Shown here: positions 37,947 to 45,909 of the stretch, one piece after another
Layout of the letters: the number at the start of each line of letters is the position of its first letter
How positions within the stretch are numbered: position 1 is the stretch's first letter
Origin: Pseudanabaena sp. Chao 1811
Lineage (GTDB): Bacteria > Cyanobacteriota > Cyanobacteriia > Pseudanabaenales > Pseudanabaenaceae
Direction: 5' to 3'
DNA: 64,000 nucleotides
Assembly: GCF_027942295.1 (NCBI RefSeq)
Contig: NZ_CP101416.1
Coordinates: 3,768,501 to 3,832,500 of the forward strand
Made by a program: the position numbers and the translations under genes
The notes under the pieces: model-generated
The model's input: only the letters and a program-made list of their open reading frames with translations
Told to the model about the DNA's origin: nothing
The model's database searches: none

Positions 37947-37989
37947 AAGGAGCCGCGCTAAGCGTGGCTCCTTTTATTGAACCTGTTGA
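37931..37989. terminator. 28-bp hairpin overlapping the end of the acyl-CoA synthetase gene
   Basis: The arms 37931-37958 and 37962-37989 pair with a single G-T pair around a TAA loop; the inner arms are AAAAGGAGCC and GGCTCCTTTT. The stop codon (37944-37946) and four preceding codons lie in the left arm. Confidence 0.85.
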
Positions 37990-37999
37990 GGCTTTGAGT

Positions 38000-38083
38000 A
38001 TTACAGAAATATTTTTGAAAGCGGTGCGAAGCGCCGCTTTCAAAAATATTTCTGGTTTTTAATTAAGCGCAAAGCGCTGTAAT
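38000..38083. repeat. B-family hairpin element after the acyl-CoA synthetase gene
   Basis: The ends ATTACAG and CTGTAAT enclose arms AGAAATATTTTTGAAAGC and GCTTTCAAAAATATTTCT with tip GGTGC-GAA-GCGCC. The right flank AATTAAGCGCAAAGCGCTGT is shared with the other copies. It ends one base before the stop codon of the convergent lytic transglycosylase gene and may terminate both genes. Confidence 0.8.
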
Positions 38084-38084
38084 G

Positions 38085-40241
38085 TTATTTAGCCGAAGCA
38101 TTGAGGTTACTAGACTGTTGTAAACTCGCAACTTGTTGCTGTACCGAGGGAGAATACAAGCGTAAATAGTTCCAATAATTACCTAAAACCTTCGATACAT
38201 AATCTCTAGTTTCTTCATAGGGAATACTATTTACAAATTCGTCTGGATCACCAACTCCACGCGCTTCTACCCATCTACCCACAGCTCCAGGTCCCGCATT
38301 ATAACTAGCAACAGCTAGCATCGAGTTATCACCGTAGCGACTATGTGTATAGTCCAGATACCAAGTTCCAAACCTGATGTTATCGGAAGGATTATCGAGA
38401 TTGTAGTTACTTACACCCTTCTTGCTAGCAATCCATGACCCTGTATCAGGCATAATCTGCATCAAGCCGATCGCTCCAGAACGGGAACGAATTTGCGCCT
38501 CAAATCTTGACTCTTGACGCATCAGACCAATAACTAATGCAGGAGAAAGCTTCCGCTCTCTCGCCCAGTTAGCGATGATATCCCAGTAATGGAATGGATA
38601 GAGGGACTGCATATAGGCAGGATGCTGTTTGATTTTGGCGATTTCCGCTTTTTGAGCAGCAGAAACATCGATTAAATCCAAGCTTTCGATGGTTTTAATA
38701 CCAATGAGATTATCTTGAACAGCAACACGCAATACACCATCGGTGAAAATTTCACTAGGTTCCAAATTGCGCTTTGCAGCTAGTTCTGTTTGCCAATGCG
38801 ATCGCGCATCCCGATCTAATCCAAGCACATATAACTCTTGAAGCTTTGCAGAACCAGCAGGTAATGGAACTCTAGCACTAGGAATAGCGATCTCTGGTGC
38901 AGTATAACGGGCAGTAGTAAACGTTCCTACTTGCCAACCCAGCGAACCTGCCGCTCTCCATGCATAGTAGGATTCTGGATGTTGACGAATTGCAAATTCA
39001 AAAAATTTCTTGGCTCTAGATTTGTCACCAATTTGATTAGCCCATTTACCAGCCCAGAAACTTGCTTCCGCTGATGCGTTACCATCAGGACTATTGGCAA
39101 TCAGTGCGTCAACGGTGGCGATCGCATTATTTAATTGTCCGCCTCGCGCCTGACCTTGGGCAATGCGCCAGCGCAGTTGACTAGCGGCATCACTATTACC
39201 ATAGCGCTCTAGCAACAGTTTGCGGGTATCACTTGCAGATTTAGGACTATCAAGTTTATCCTGCAAGACGGCTGCCTTGATTAGCAGAGCTTCGCCTGCG
39301 GTGTCAGGATAGTTGGCAACAATGCGATCGGTCGCCGCGATCGCCGCATTAGGACTATCAATTTGGGTAATCCGAATTAGTGCTCGTGGGGCTTGAGGAC
39401 TGTTGGGAAATTGCTGAACTACACGATTGTAAGCAACGATCGCCGCATCAATTTGTTTACCACGATGTAGGCTACGGGCATATTGATAGGCGGTGAGTGG
39501 GTTGACGGTAGCACGGGTATAGGCATTAGCCGCCTTACCAAATTCAAAATTTTTGTAATAGGCATCAGCGATCGCCCACCATTGATCACTAGTAAGTGCA
39601 GGTGAGCTAGCCACTAGACGATCTAATATCGGTAAAATATCCTTAGCATCACTAAAATAGGTGGCTAAATGTGTCATTAGATCAACTCGGTTCGGAGCTT
39701 GAGCTAAAAGACGGAGAGCAACTTCTCGAGATCGGGGATGAGCAGGAAATTTATCTAAAAGCTGTTGTTTTTGTCCTAAGGCAAACATCGCTTCGGCGGC
39801 AGCAGGACTAGTTGGGAAGTTAGTCAAAAGGCTTTGCCAAGTTTTGGTTGCTGATTGCAGATCTCTCAATTGCGTTTGCGCCTGTGCGCGTTTCAGCAAA
39901 ACATAATCAGCTAAGACGGGATATTCTGATTCTAGTTTGTCAAGGGCAGCGATCGCTTCACGGAATTTACGATTGTTCAGATGGATATCTGCAATCACCA
40001 ACCTTGCACGCACACGATCAATATTTGCTGAAGTCTGTTGAGCTTGGGTTTCTAATTTGGCAAGTCTTTGCTCGACTGGCGAGTAGGTAAGAGGATCAAA
40101 GGACTTGTTGTCTCGGTTATTCGCTAAGCTTGCATTGAGAGCAAGATCGGACTCAGAGGAAGCTGTAATTAGTGGAGCGCTAGCTCCTACTAATGTGGCA
40201 CTGAGCATTAGTACAATTGACCAACGCATTAAATTTTTCAT
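38085..40241 (-). CDS. soluble lytic murein transglycosylase (Slt70-like) with TPR region
   Basis: The 718-aa product has a signal-like N-terminus (RWSIVLMLSATLVGASAPLI) and a long alpha-helical superhelix of TPR-like repeats (about 50-470) as in Slt70. The C-terminal lysozyme-like domain has catalytic Glu near 576 in MRQESRFEAQIRS, then SGAIGLMQIMPDTG and AVASYNAGPGAVGRW. These enzymes cleave the glycan strand of peptidoglycan and form anhydromuramyl ends in the periplasm. It is monocistronic between a B-family repeat and its own upstream region. Assignment is firm; its particular cell-wall role is not known. Confidence 0.93.
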   Translation of the reverse strand: MKNLMRWSIVLMLSATLVGASAPLITASSESDLALNASLANNRDNKSFDPLTYSPVEQRLAKLETQAQQTSANIDRVRARLVIADIHLNNRKFREAIAALDKLESEYPVLADYVLLKRAQAQTQLRDLQSATKTWQSLLTNFPTSPAAAEAMFALGQKQQLLDKFPAHPRSREVALRLLAQAPNRVDLMTHLATYFSDAKDILPILDRLVASSPALTSDQWWAIADAYYKNFEFGKAANAYTRATVNPLTAYQYARSLHRGKQIDAAIVAYNRVVQQFPNSPQAPRALIRITQIDSPNAAIAATDRIVANYPDTAGEALLIKAAVLQDKLDSPKSASDTRKLLLERYGNSDAASQLRWRIAQGQARGGQLNNAIATVDALIANSPDGNASAEASFWAGKWANQIGDKSRAKKFFEFAIRQHPESYYAWRAAGSLGWQVGTFTTARYTAPEIAIPSARVPLPAGSAKLQELYVLGLDRDARSHWQTELAAKRNLEPSEIFTDGVLRVAVQDNLIGIKTIESLDLIDVSAAQKAEIAKIKQHPAYMQSLYPFHYWDIIANWARERKLSPALVIGLMRQESRFEAQIRSRSGAIGLMQIMPDTGSWIASKKGVSNYNLDNPSDNIRFGTWYLDYTHSRYGDNSMLAVASYNAGPGAVGRWVEARGVGDPDEFVNSIPYEETRDYVSKVLGNYWNYLRLYSPSVQQQVASLQQSSNLNASAK

Positions 40242-40294
40242 CCCGATACGTTCTTAATGTCGAGCATATTAACATTTTTTAATTATTATGACCT

Positions 40295-40329
40295 AACAAA
40301 AAGGGGGGCGCTAAGCCCCCCCTTTTGTT
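40295..40329. terminator. hairpin terminator after the repetitive lipoprotein gene
   Basis: The arms AACAAAAAGGGGGGC (40295-40309) and GCCCCCCCTTTTGTT (40315-40329) pair with one mismatch. On the minus strand it follows the stop of the lipoprotein gene by about 12 nt and ends in a T-rich run. Confidence 0.8.
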
Positions 40330-40341
40330 GTGTAGAGATAA

Positions 40342-40908
40342 TTAAGACTTAATTTTGTCTTTATGTTGAGGGCAGGCGATCGCCACACTAGAACCAACGA
40401 CAAAGCCAGTATATTCCTTCAACTTGGTAAGTTTATCAGCAGGGAGAGAGCTACCTTGCTTATCAAATTCCTTTTCTAGAGCATCAATCAAAGTCGCAAA
40501 AGGAACACCCTGATCTAAAGCTTTGCAAGTCTCTGTTTCCACTAGACCCACATACTTGATCCCCCCAGTAGCTTCATACATTTCTTTGTATTCAGCATTT
40601 TCTTTAATAAAGGCATCGACATCTTTTGTCTTGGTAGAAGAAGGCGCATCTGATTTAGAAGTGTCTGATTTAGGTGCATCAGAGGTTTTAGGCGATTCAG
40701 AAGCTTTAGGTGACTCAGAAGCTTTAGGTGACTCGGAAGCCTTTGGTGACTCAGATGCCTTTGGTGAAGCAGATGCTGTAGCAGAAGGACTAGCTGAAGC
40801 TGAAGCTGACGGAGAAGAACTGGTAGTTGCACTAGGCTGCTGGCATGATGCGACTGCCAATGCAACGGAGACAGGCAGTAACAAGTGCTTAGCGAAGTGT
40901 TTAATCAT
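40342..40908 (-). CDS. lipoprotein with Ser/Pro/Ala repeat linker, unknown function
   Basis: This 188-aa protein has a signal peptide and lipobox AVASC (Cys near 22). Residues ~28-90 are low-complexity Ser/Ala/Pro, including four exact PKASES hexapeptides and related PKTSDAPKSD units. Residues ~95-188 form a small folded domain with two cysteines (ETCKALDQG and IACPQHKD) that may form a disulfide. The layout is a globular domain held away from the membrane on a flexible stalk. The domain slightly resembles small mycobacterial DUF732-type domains (cysteine, then L-x-x-G); I would not assign it. The repeat DNA is a potential length-variable tract. Confidence 0.8.
   Translation of the reverse strand: MIKHFAKHLLLPVSVALAVASCQQPSATTSSSPSASASASPSATASASPKASESPKASESPKASESPKASESPKTSDAPKSDTSKSDAPSSTKTKDVDAFIKENAEYKEMYEATGGIKYVGLVETETCKALDQGVPFATLIDALEKEFDKQGSSLPADKLTKLKEYTGFVVGSSVAIACPQHKDKIKS
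40691..40762. repeat. 18-bp tandem repeat, four units, inside the lipoprotein gene
   Basis: Four consecutive 18-bp units of the form GGTGACTCAGAAGCTTTA differ at only a few positions and encode repeated PKASES hexapeptides on the minus strand. Units preserve frame, so copy-number change would only alter stalk length. Confidence 0.85.
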
Positions 40909-41273
40909 ACTTTAATATTTAGATTTTAGAAGTGATTTCATACCAAATGATACTACTCTAACCATAGTGTCCATATAGTACTTTTTGCTGCAACAAAATA
41001 AATAAAAAACAAATATATAGCAATCCCAAATCATTTTTAGATTTTTGGATTTTTGGAAGCGCACCCCTGCGGGATGCGCTTCCAAAAACTATTTAGGATT
41101 GCTATATAAGGGAGCCAGATTATTTGTAGATTTTTGGGGTTTATAGAAAACTTCTCTGAAGGAGAGCTTTTTTATAAATTATTTGTGATTGCTATATGAT
41201 TTCTAAAAAATTATAGGGGATCGCACCAAAATTAAAAGTTAGGCTTATGATTTAGGGTGAATTTTGGCTTTAC
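40909..41273. other. 365-bp divergent intergenic region with tandem D-type elements
   Basis: It lies between the lipoprotein and HD-family genes and holds their promoters. It contains a clear element (41014-41108) and a second, weaker unit ending in GATTGCTATATG at about 41202. That unit has an internal AAAACTTCTCTGAAGGAGAGCTTTT hairpin. Confidence 0.55.
41014..41108. mobile_element. D-family MITE-like element, 95 bp
   Basis: The ends TATATAGCAATCC (41014-41026) and GGATTGCTATATA (41096-41108) are exact inverted repeats. The interior hairpin has arms TTTTTGGAAGCGCACCCC and GGGATGCGCTTCCAAAAA around a TGC loop. A tandem, decayed second unit follows to about 41202. Confidence 0.75.
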
Positions 41274-42164
41274 ATGGGCATACAAAGATTTATGTTTAAT
41301 GCAACTGAGCTTCTGATTAGTAATTTTGTAGAACAACTAAAGCAAGGATATCGCCGTACCTATGGTGGCTACCTGCATGATTACGAAGATATCATCGGTT
41401 GGGCTGGCAACATGGCTCTTGAAAATATCGCTAATAGTGATGCGCTTTATCACAATGTTGAACACACAATCTTAGTAACGCTAGTTGGTCAAGAGATTTT
41501 ACGAGGCAAACATATTCGTGAAGGTCGAGTTTCACCTGAAGATTGGCTACATTTTATTATTTCCCTCGTTTGCCATGACATCGGCTATGTCAAAGGGGTT
41601 TGTCTCCAAGATGGGAATGGCAAGTTTGCTACTGGCATCGGTGATAGCATGGTGGAACTACCCTCAGGGGCATCTGATGCGGGTTTAACGCCCTATCATG
41701 TCGATCGCGCTAAATTATTTGTGAATCAACGCTTTGCCAACCATTCCCTAATCAAGGCTGAGAAAATCTGCCGCAATATTGAACTAACGCGGTTTCCTGT
41801 GCCGAAAACTGGCGATCATCAAGATACGACTAACTTCGCAGGGCTAGTGCGATCGGCAGATTTAATCGGACAGCTCAGTGATCCTCGCTACCTGAAAAAA
41901 ATTGGGGCATTATTTTATGAGTTTGAAGAAACTGGTGTCAATGAAGCATTAGGTTATGCTCACCCCGGAGATTTACGCCGCAACTATCCCAAATTCTATT
42001 GGACAAGCGTATATCCCTATGTCAAGGATGCACTGTACTATTTGTCGCTCACTCAGCAAGGACAGGAAATTGTTGCTCATCTTTATTCCAATGTGTTTGT
42101 AGTTGAGCATGAAAAACCAGAATATCAGCAGACACTTACTACTATGCCAATTACAAATCCATAA
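41274..42164 (+). CDS. HD-domain-like metal-dependent phosphohydrolase
   Basis: The 296-aa product has HD-superfamily metal ligands: YHNVEHT near 62-68, the HD pair in CHDIGYVKG near 100-108, and RSADLIGQLSDPRYL as the distal Asp region. Such proteins form a cyanobacterial family usually annotated as metal-dependent phosphohydrolase or Npun_R2479 family HD protein. HD enzymes hydrolyse phosphomonoesters or phosphodiesters such as nucleotides, but this substrate is unknown. There is no membrane segment. The next gene, an FAD monooxygenase, starts 73 nt later on the same strand and may be co-transcribed. Confidence 0.85.
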   Translation: MGIQRFMFNATELLISNFVEQLKQGYRRTYGGYLHDYEDIIGWAGNMALENIANSDALYHNVEHTILVTLVGQEILRGKHIREGRVSPEDWLHFIISLVCHDIGYVKGVCLQDGNGKFATGIGDSMVELPSGASDAGLTPYHVDRAKLFVNQRFANHSLIKAEKICRNIELTRFPVPKTGDHQDTTNFAGLVRSADLIGQLSDPRYLKKIGALFYEFEETGVNEALGYAHPGDLRRNYPKFYWTSVYPYVKDALYYLSLTQQGQEIVAHLYSNVFVVEHEKPEYQQTLTTMPITNP

Positions 42165-42237
42165 AACATCTAGAGCATTTCCATACTAAAAAAAGCAACC
42201 TAAATTGAAAGTTGTGACGACTGTCAAGAATATCTCC

Positions 42238-43692
42238 ATGAGTCAAGAACAAGAATATGATGTTGTGATTGTTGGTGCTGGTCCAGTGGGATTAGCAACA
42301 GCGATCGCTTTATATAAACGTGGTACTGATAATATTTTAGTCATTGATCAAACCCGCAAATTTCGTCGTGTTGGTCAAGTAATTGACCTCTTGCCAAATG
42401 GTTTAAAGTCAATTAAATATATCAGTCCTGATGCTTATCAACAAGTTAAAGAAACTGCTTTTCAATCTCTAAATTCTCCGCTCAGAAACAATGCTCCTAG
42501 TAATAGCAATGAGAGCGAAGTTAAAGAAATAAAATCACCTCCAAAAAGACAATGGCATCATAAAAACCTTCAAGGAGAAATAACAAGATCAGTTGATTTG
42601 GATTTCGATAGTTGGTTTAATCGCTACGGAGAAGGAAGAATTTCTATATCTTGGTACGATTTACAAACGACATTGAGAAATGTATTGCCAGTAGAAATTA
42701 TCCAAGCAAATCATCGTTGCATTAATATTGAGCAAAATTCAGCAGGAGTATATTTAGACTGTATCTCAGATGCCACAATTACTAATAATCCTTTTGCCCA
42801 TTGGGAAATGGATACAGCTAATTCTAATGATTTGGATGTTTCAGACAAGAGGCAAGAGGATTGCCATAAAAGGTTTCGTGCCAAGTTAGTTATTGCGGCT
42901 GATGGCATTAACTCAACAGTTCGGCAGATTATTTATGCAGAAACAGACTTACAAGAATTTGCAAAACCTAAATATTCTGGCTTTGTTGCGATTGGCTGTT
43001 CGCAAATTGAAGCAGTCCCCAATGCAATTAGAGAAGAATTAGAGTCTAAATATTTTCAAGGCGATCGCGTTATTACTTTGTCCAATGACGCTATTACTTC
43101 TACTGATTTTGACTTTCACGGTTTAGATCAATTACGGATTATTTTATTTTGCAAGCCAGACCAGAGCATCGGTTACTTGCTTCATACACCCTTGGGATTA
43201 GAAGCATTTCAAAATAAGCAACCATCTGAAATTATTAATCTAGGCATTGAATGCTTGAAAAATGCTGGATTTCCTCCTGTTTTTGCGGATTTACTCAATT
43301 TATCAAATCCAGAAAAATTAATTCATCGTCCCTACTATATTCATCCAGCAAATACGCCATCTGCTCGTCAACCATTCTGGAGTTGTGGTCGTGTGGTTTT
43401 AGTCGGAGATGCAGCCCATGGAATGCCCCCATTTATGGCTCAGGGTGCTAATCAGGGTCTAGAAGACGCAGCGCTGATTTCGAGTTTAATTACTCAGCTG
43501 ATTCAAGATCACTGTTTAGACGACGAACAAGCGATCGCTAAAGCATTTCATAAATATGAGGAAGTGCGTGTTCCTTTTATGATGAAAATCCAAGAAGCCA
43601 CGATGAAAAATAATCACTGGTCACAGCAACAATGGGATCAATACAGTGAGATGGTCTATAGTCGTAGCTATAGCAGTAACTATTTGCAGTAA
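42238..43692 (+). CDS. FAD-dependent monooxygenase (group A, PHBH fold)
   Basis: The product is about 485 aa from the ATG in MSQEQEYDVVIVGAG; an in-frame TTG 33 nt upstream would add an unsupported extension. The FAD motifs are GAGPVGLATAIAL near the start, VIAADGINSTVRQ in the middle, and GDAAHGMPPFMAQGANQGLEDA near residue 400. This is the class of single-component NAD(P)H-dependent hydroxylases that includes kynurenine 3-monooxygenase, UbiH and PHBH. The substrate cannot be read. The segment around residues 80-120 is Asn/Ser/Lys-rich and less conserved-looking. It follows the HD gene and is closed by two hairpins. Confidence 0.87.
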   Translation: MSQEQEYDVVIVGAGPVGLATAIALYKRGTDNILVIDQTRKFRRVGQVIDLLPNGLKSIKYISPDAYQQVKETAFQSLNSPLRNNAPSNSNESEVKEIKSPPKRQWHHKNLQGEITRSVDLDFDSWFNRYGEGRISISWYDLQTTLRNVLPVEIIQANHRCINIEQNSAGVYLDCISDATITNNPFAHWEMDTANSNDLDVSDKRQEDCHKRFRAKLVIAADGINSTVRQIIYAETDLQEFAKPKYSGFVAIGCSQIEAVPNAIREELESKYFQGDRVITLSNDAITSTDFDFHGLDQLRIILFCKPDQSIGYLLHTPLGLEAFQNKQPSEIINLGIECLKNAGFPPVFADLLNLSNPEKLIHRPYYIHPANTPSARQPFWSCGRVVLVGDAAHGMPPFMAQGANQGLEDAALISSLITQLIQDHCLDDEQAIAKAFHKYEEVRVPFMMKIQEATMKNNHWSQQQWDQYSEMVYSRSYSSNYLQ

Positions 43693-43724
43693 GATATAAG
43701 CTTATACTTGTTTGCTGCTATCAA

Positions 43725-43783
43725 CTTTTAAAAGGGCAATCGACCTTTTAAAAAGACAAAAACCTAGACTCAGACTAGGTTTT
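43725..43783 (+). terminator. two successive hairpins after the FAD monooxygenase gene
   Basis: The first stem is CTTTTAAAAGG/CCTTTTAAAAG (43725-43755). The second is AAAACCTAG/CTAGGTTTT (43759-43783) and ends in a T run, the form of a Rho-independent terminator. Confidence 0.8.
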
Positions 43784-43845
43784 ACAGTTTGTATAGGGCT
43801 AAACTAGATTCGGTAATTTATAAATTTTTTTAGCCAGAAGAAAGC

Positions 43846-44946
43846 GTGATTGATACTCGTCTCGATCTTTACCCTGCCTCTACAGTTCCTAATGGTTGGC
43901 CCGGACTGATATGTCGCTATGCGGATTATTTGCCAGTTACAGACCAAACGCCGATCGTAACTTTGCATGAAGGCAATACCCCCCTCATTCCTGCGATCGC
44001 TCTTAGTGAAAGACTGGGACGCAATATCAAAGTCCTGCTCAAATACGACGGACTCAACCCCACTGGCAGTTTTAAAGATCGCGGTATGACCATGGCGATC
44101 TCCAAAGCGAAAGAGGCTGGTTCACAGGCGGTAATTTGCGCGAGTACAGGTAACACCTCAGCAGCAGCAGCAGCCTATGCAAAACGTGGTGGACTCAAAG
44201 CTTTTGTATTGATTCCTGATGGCAAAATTGCGCTCGGTAAGTTAAGCCAAGCTTTAATCTATGGAGCAGAGGTAATTGCGATCGATGGCAACTTTGACCA
44301 AGCTCTGGAAATTGTGCGGGAAATGTCCGAGAAATTCCCGATCACCTTGGTTAATTCCGTCAATCCTTACCGTTTAGAAGGTCAAAAGACTGCCGCCTTT
44401 GAACTGGTTGAAGCGATCGGCGATGCTCCTGACTGGCTATGTATTCCTATGGGTAATGCAGGTAATATCACTGCTTATTGGATGGGCTTTAATCAATATT
44501 ATGCGTCAGGCAAATCTAAAAAATTACCGCGTATGATGGGCTTCCAAGCCGCAGGATCTGCACCTTTGGTGACGGGCCAAATCTTCGAGAAGCCTGAAAC
44601 GATCGCTACAGCGATCAGAATTGGTAATCCTGCTAACTGGCAGAAAGCCCTTAAAGTCCGAGAAGAAAGTGGTGGTGAATTTAATAGCGTCACCGATGTT
44701 GAAATTTTGGCGGCTTACAAGTTCTTAGCAGGCGAAGAAGGCGTTTTCTGTGAACCCGCTAGTGCAGCATCGGTAGCAGGTTTACTGAAAGTCAGCGATC
44801 AAATCCCTTCAGGTGCAACTATTGTCTGTGTCTTAACAGGTAATGGTATTAAAGATCCTGACACCGCGATCGCGGCGGCTGATGCCAAATTACATAAAGG
44901 CATTGCCCCAGATATTACTAGCGTTGCCAAGGTCATGGGCTTTTAG
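43846..44946 (+). CDS. thrC: threonine synthase
   Basis: The 366-aa PLP enzyme of fold type II has the lysine motif [11 protein letters not shown] (Lys77) and glycine-rich loop [11 protein letters not shown]. It converts O-phosphohomoserine to threonine, the last step of the pathway. The start is GTG ([10 protein letters not shown]) preceded by a purine-rich AGAAGAAAG stretch. The length matches the short ThrC class common in cyanobacteria. It is monocistronic; the composite repeat begins 3 nt after the stop codon. No neighbouring threonine gene is present. Confidence 0.94.
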   Translation: MIDTRLDLYPASTVPNGWPGLICRYADYLPVTDQTPIVTLHEGNTPLIPAIALSERLGRNIKVLLKYDGLNPTGSFKDRGMTMAISKAKEAGSQAVICASTGNTSAAAAAYAKRGGLKAFVLIPDGKIALGKLSQALIYGAEVIAIDGNFDQALEIVREMSEKFPITLVNSVNPYRLEGQKTAAFELVEAIGDAPDWLCIPMGNAGNITAYWMGFNQYYASGKSKKLPRMMGFQAAGSAPLVTGQIFEKPETIATAIRIGNPANWQKALKVREESGGEFNSVTDVEILAAYKFLAGEEGVFCEPASAASVAGLLKVSDQIPSGATIVCVLTGNGIKDPDTAIAAADAKLHKGIAPDITSVAKVMGF

Positions 44947-44948
44947 AG

Positions 44949-45100
44949 GGCGTTAATATACTTGACGCACCCCCTCATCCCCCAGCCCCTTCTCCCGCAG
45001 GAGAAGGGGAGTAAGATATTTTTCTTGTTCCCCTCTCCTGCGGGAGAGGGGCTAGGGGTGAGGGCAAAGAGTTCTTTGGTGCGTCAAGTATATTAACGCC
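44949..45100. mobile_element. composite palindromic element: 23-bp TIRs enclosing a REP-type repeat
   Basis: The 23-bp exact inverted repeats, beginning GGCGTTAATATACTTGACGC (44949-44971) and mirrored at 45078-45100, enclose the CCCTCACCCCTAGCCCCTCTCC-type repeat (44970-45064). That repeat is the same family found in frame at 1548-1646. It may be one repeat inserted into another palindrome or a complete element with defined ends. Confidence 0.8.
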
Positions 45101-45164
45101 AAAAATAGGCGATCGCACTATGAACTTAATTTCATCATTCGTGAGATAACTAATCAAGCAAACT

Positions 45165-45767
45165 ATGGCTCTTGGCAATGAAACTATTCCTCGGATCACT
45201 CTGGAGTCAAGCATCCTTAAACGTTGGACAGCTAACGATTATCGCCGCATGAGTGAATTAGGAATTTTGGATTGCAATGAGCGCACTGAACTGATTGACG
45301 GACAAATTACTTTAATGGCAGCCAAAGGAACGCCCCACGTTACTTCGCTACATTTGCTTGCCAATTTTTTCCGCGATCGCCTTGGCAATTTTGCCTTAGT
45401 TCGTACCCAAGATCCCATTCATTTAGATGATTTCTCGGAACCCGAACCAGATTTAGTGATCGCCCAAGGAACAGTTTTTGACTATACCGATCAACATCCA
45501 TATCCTGAGCAAATCTATCTCGTAGTAGAAGTTGCTGACTCCACATTAAAGCAGGATTGTGAAACCAAAGATAAACTCTATGCTAAAGCAGGTATTGCTG
45601 ACTATTGGGTATTAGCTCCTCAAAAACGTCAACTGCATATTTTTCGCAAACCAATAGCAACAGGTTACATCGAACATCTCATCCTTTCCGAGCCTAGCCA
45701 AGTTTCGCCTTTAGCATTTCCTGATTGTGCGATCGCCCTAACTTCAATACTGCCTCCCATCTCATGA
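45165..45767 (+). CDS. Uma2 family endonuclease (second copy)
   Basis: The 200-aa product has the Uma2 core: TELIDGQITLMA near 46, EPEPDLVIA near 93, YLVVEVADSTLKQDCETKDKLYAKAGIADYWVL near 120-150. This is the PD-(D/E)XK-like nuclease pattern. It is monocistronic and belongs to a different Uma2 subtype from the copy in the SNF2-CHAT operon; the two share only the core motifs. Uma2 genes multiply in cyanobacterial genomes and are thought to be mobile or selfish in part. Function in vivo is unknown. Confidence 0.9.
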   Translation: MALGNETIPRITLESSILKRWTANDYRRMSELGILDCNERTELIDGQITLMAAKGTPHVTSLHLLANFFRDRLGNFALVRTQDPIHLDDFSEPEPDLVIAQGTVFDYTDQHPYPEQIYLVVEVADSTLKQDCETKDKLYAKAGIADYWVLAPQKRQLHIFRKPIATGYIEHLILSEPSQVSPLAFPDCAIALTSILPPIS

Positions 45768-45909
45768 GTCTCAGCTCGCTAAAGCCCCGATTTTTGATAT
45801 TTGAGACTGTAAACGTCTCTCAAATTCAAGGCGATCTAAGCGATCGCCATTTTCCAGAATCGTTAATGTTGGCGGAGAATTGGCTATAACCATCGCGATT
45901 ACAAAACGA
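45768..45909. other. intergenic region with a terminator-like hairpin
   Basis: Between convergent genes, ATTTGAGAC and GTCTCTCAAAT (about 45799-45827) form an imperfect hairpin that may terminate the Uma2 gene. Confidence 0.5.

Noticed and set aside
40523-40915. 130-aa plus-strand ORF rich in GDSEAL repeats
   Set aside because: It is the antisense of the PKASES repeats in the lipoprotein gene, which has a signal peptide, lipobox and terminator in its favour.
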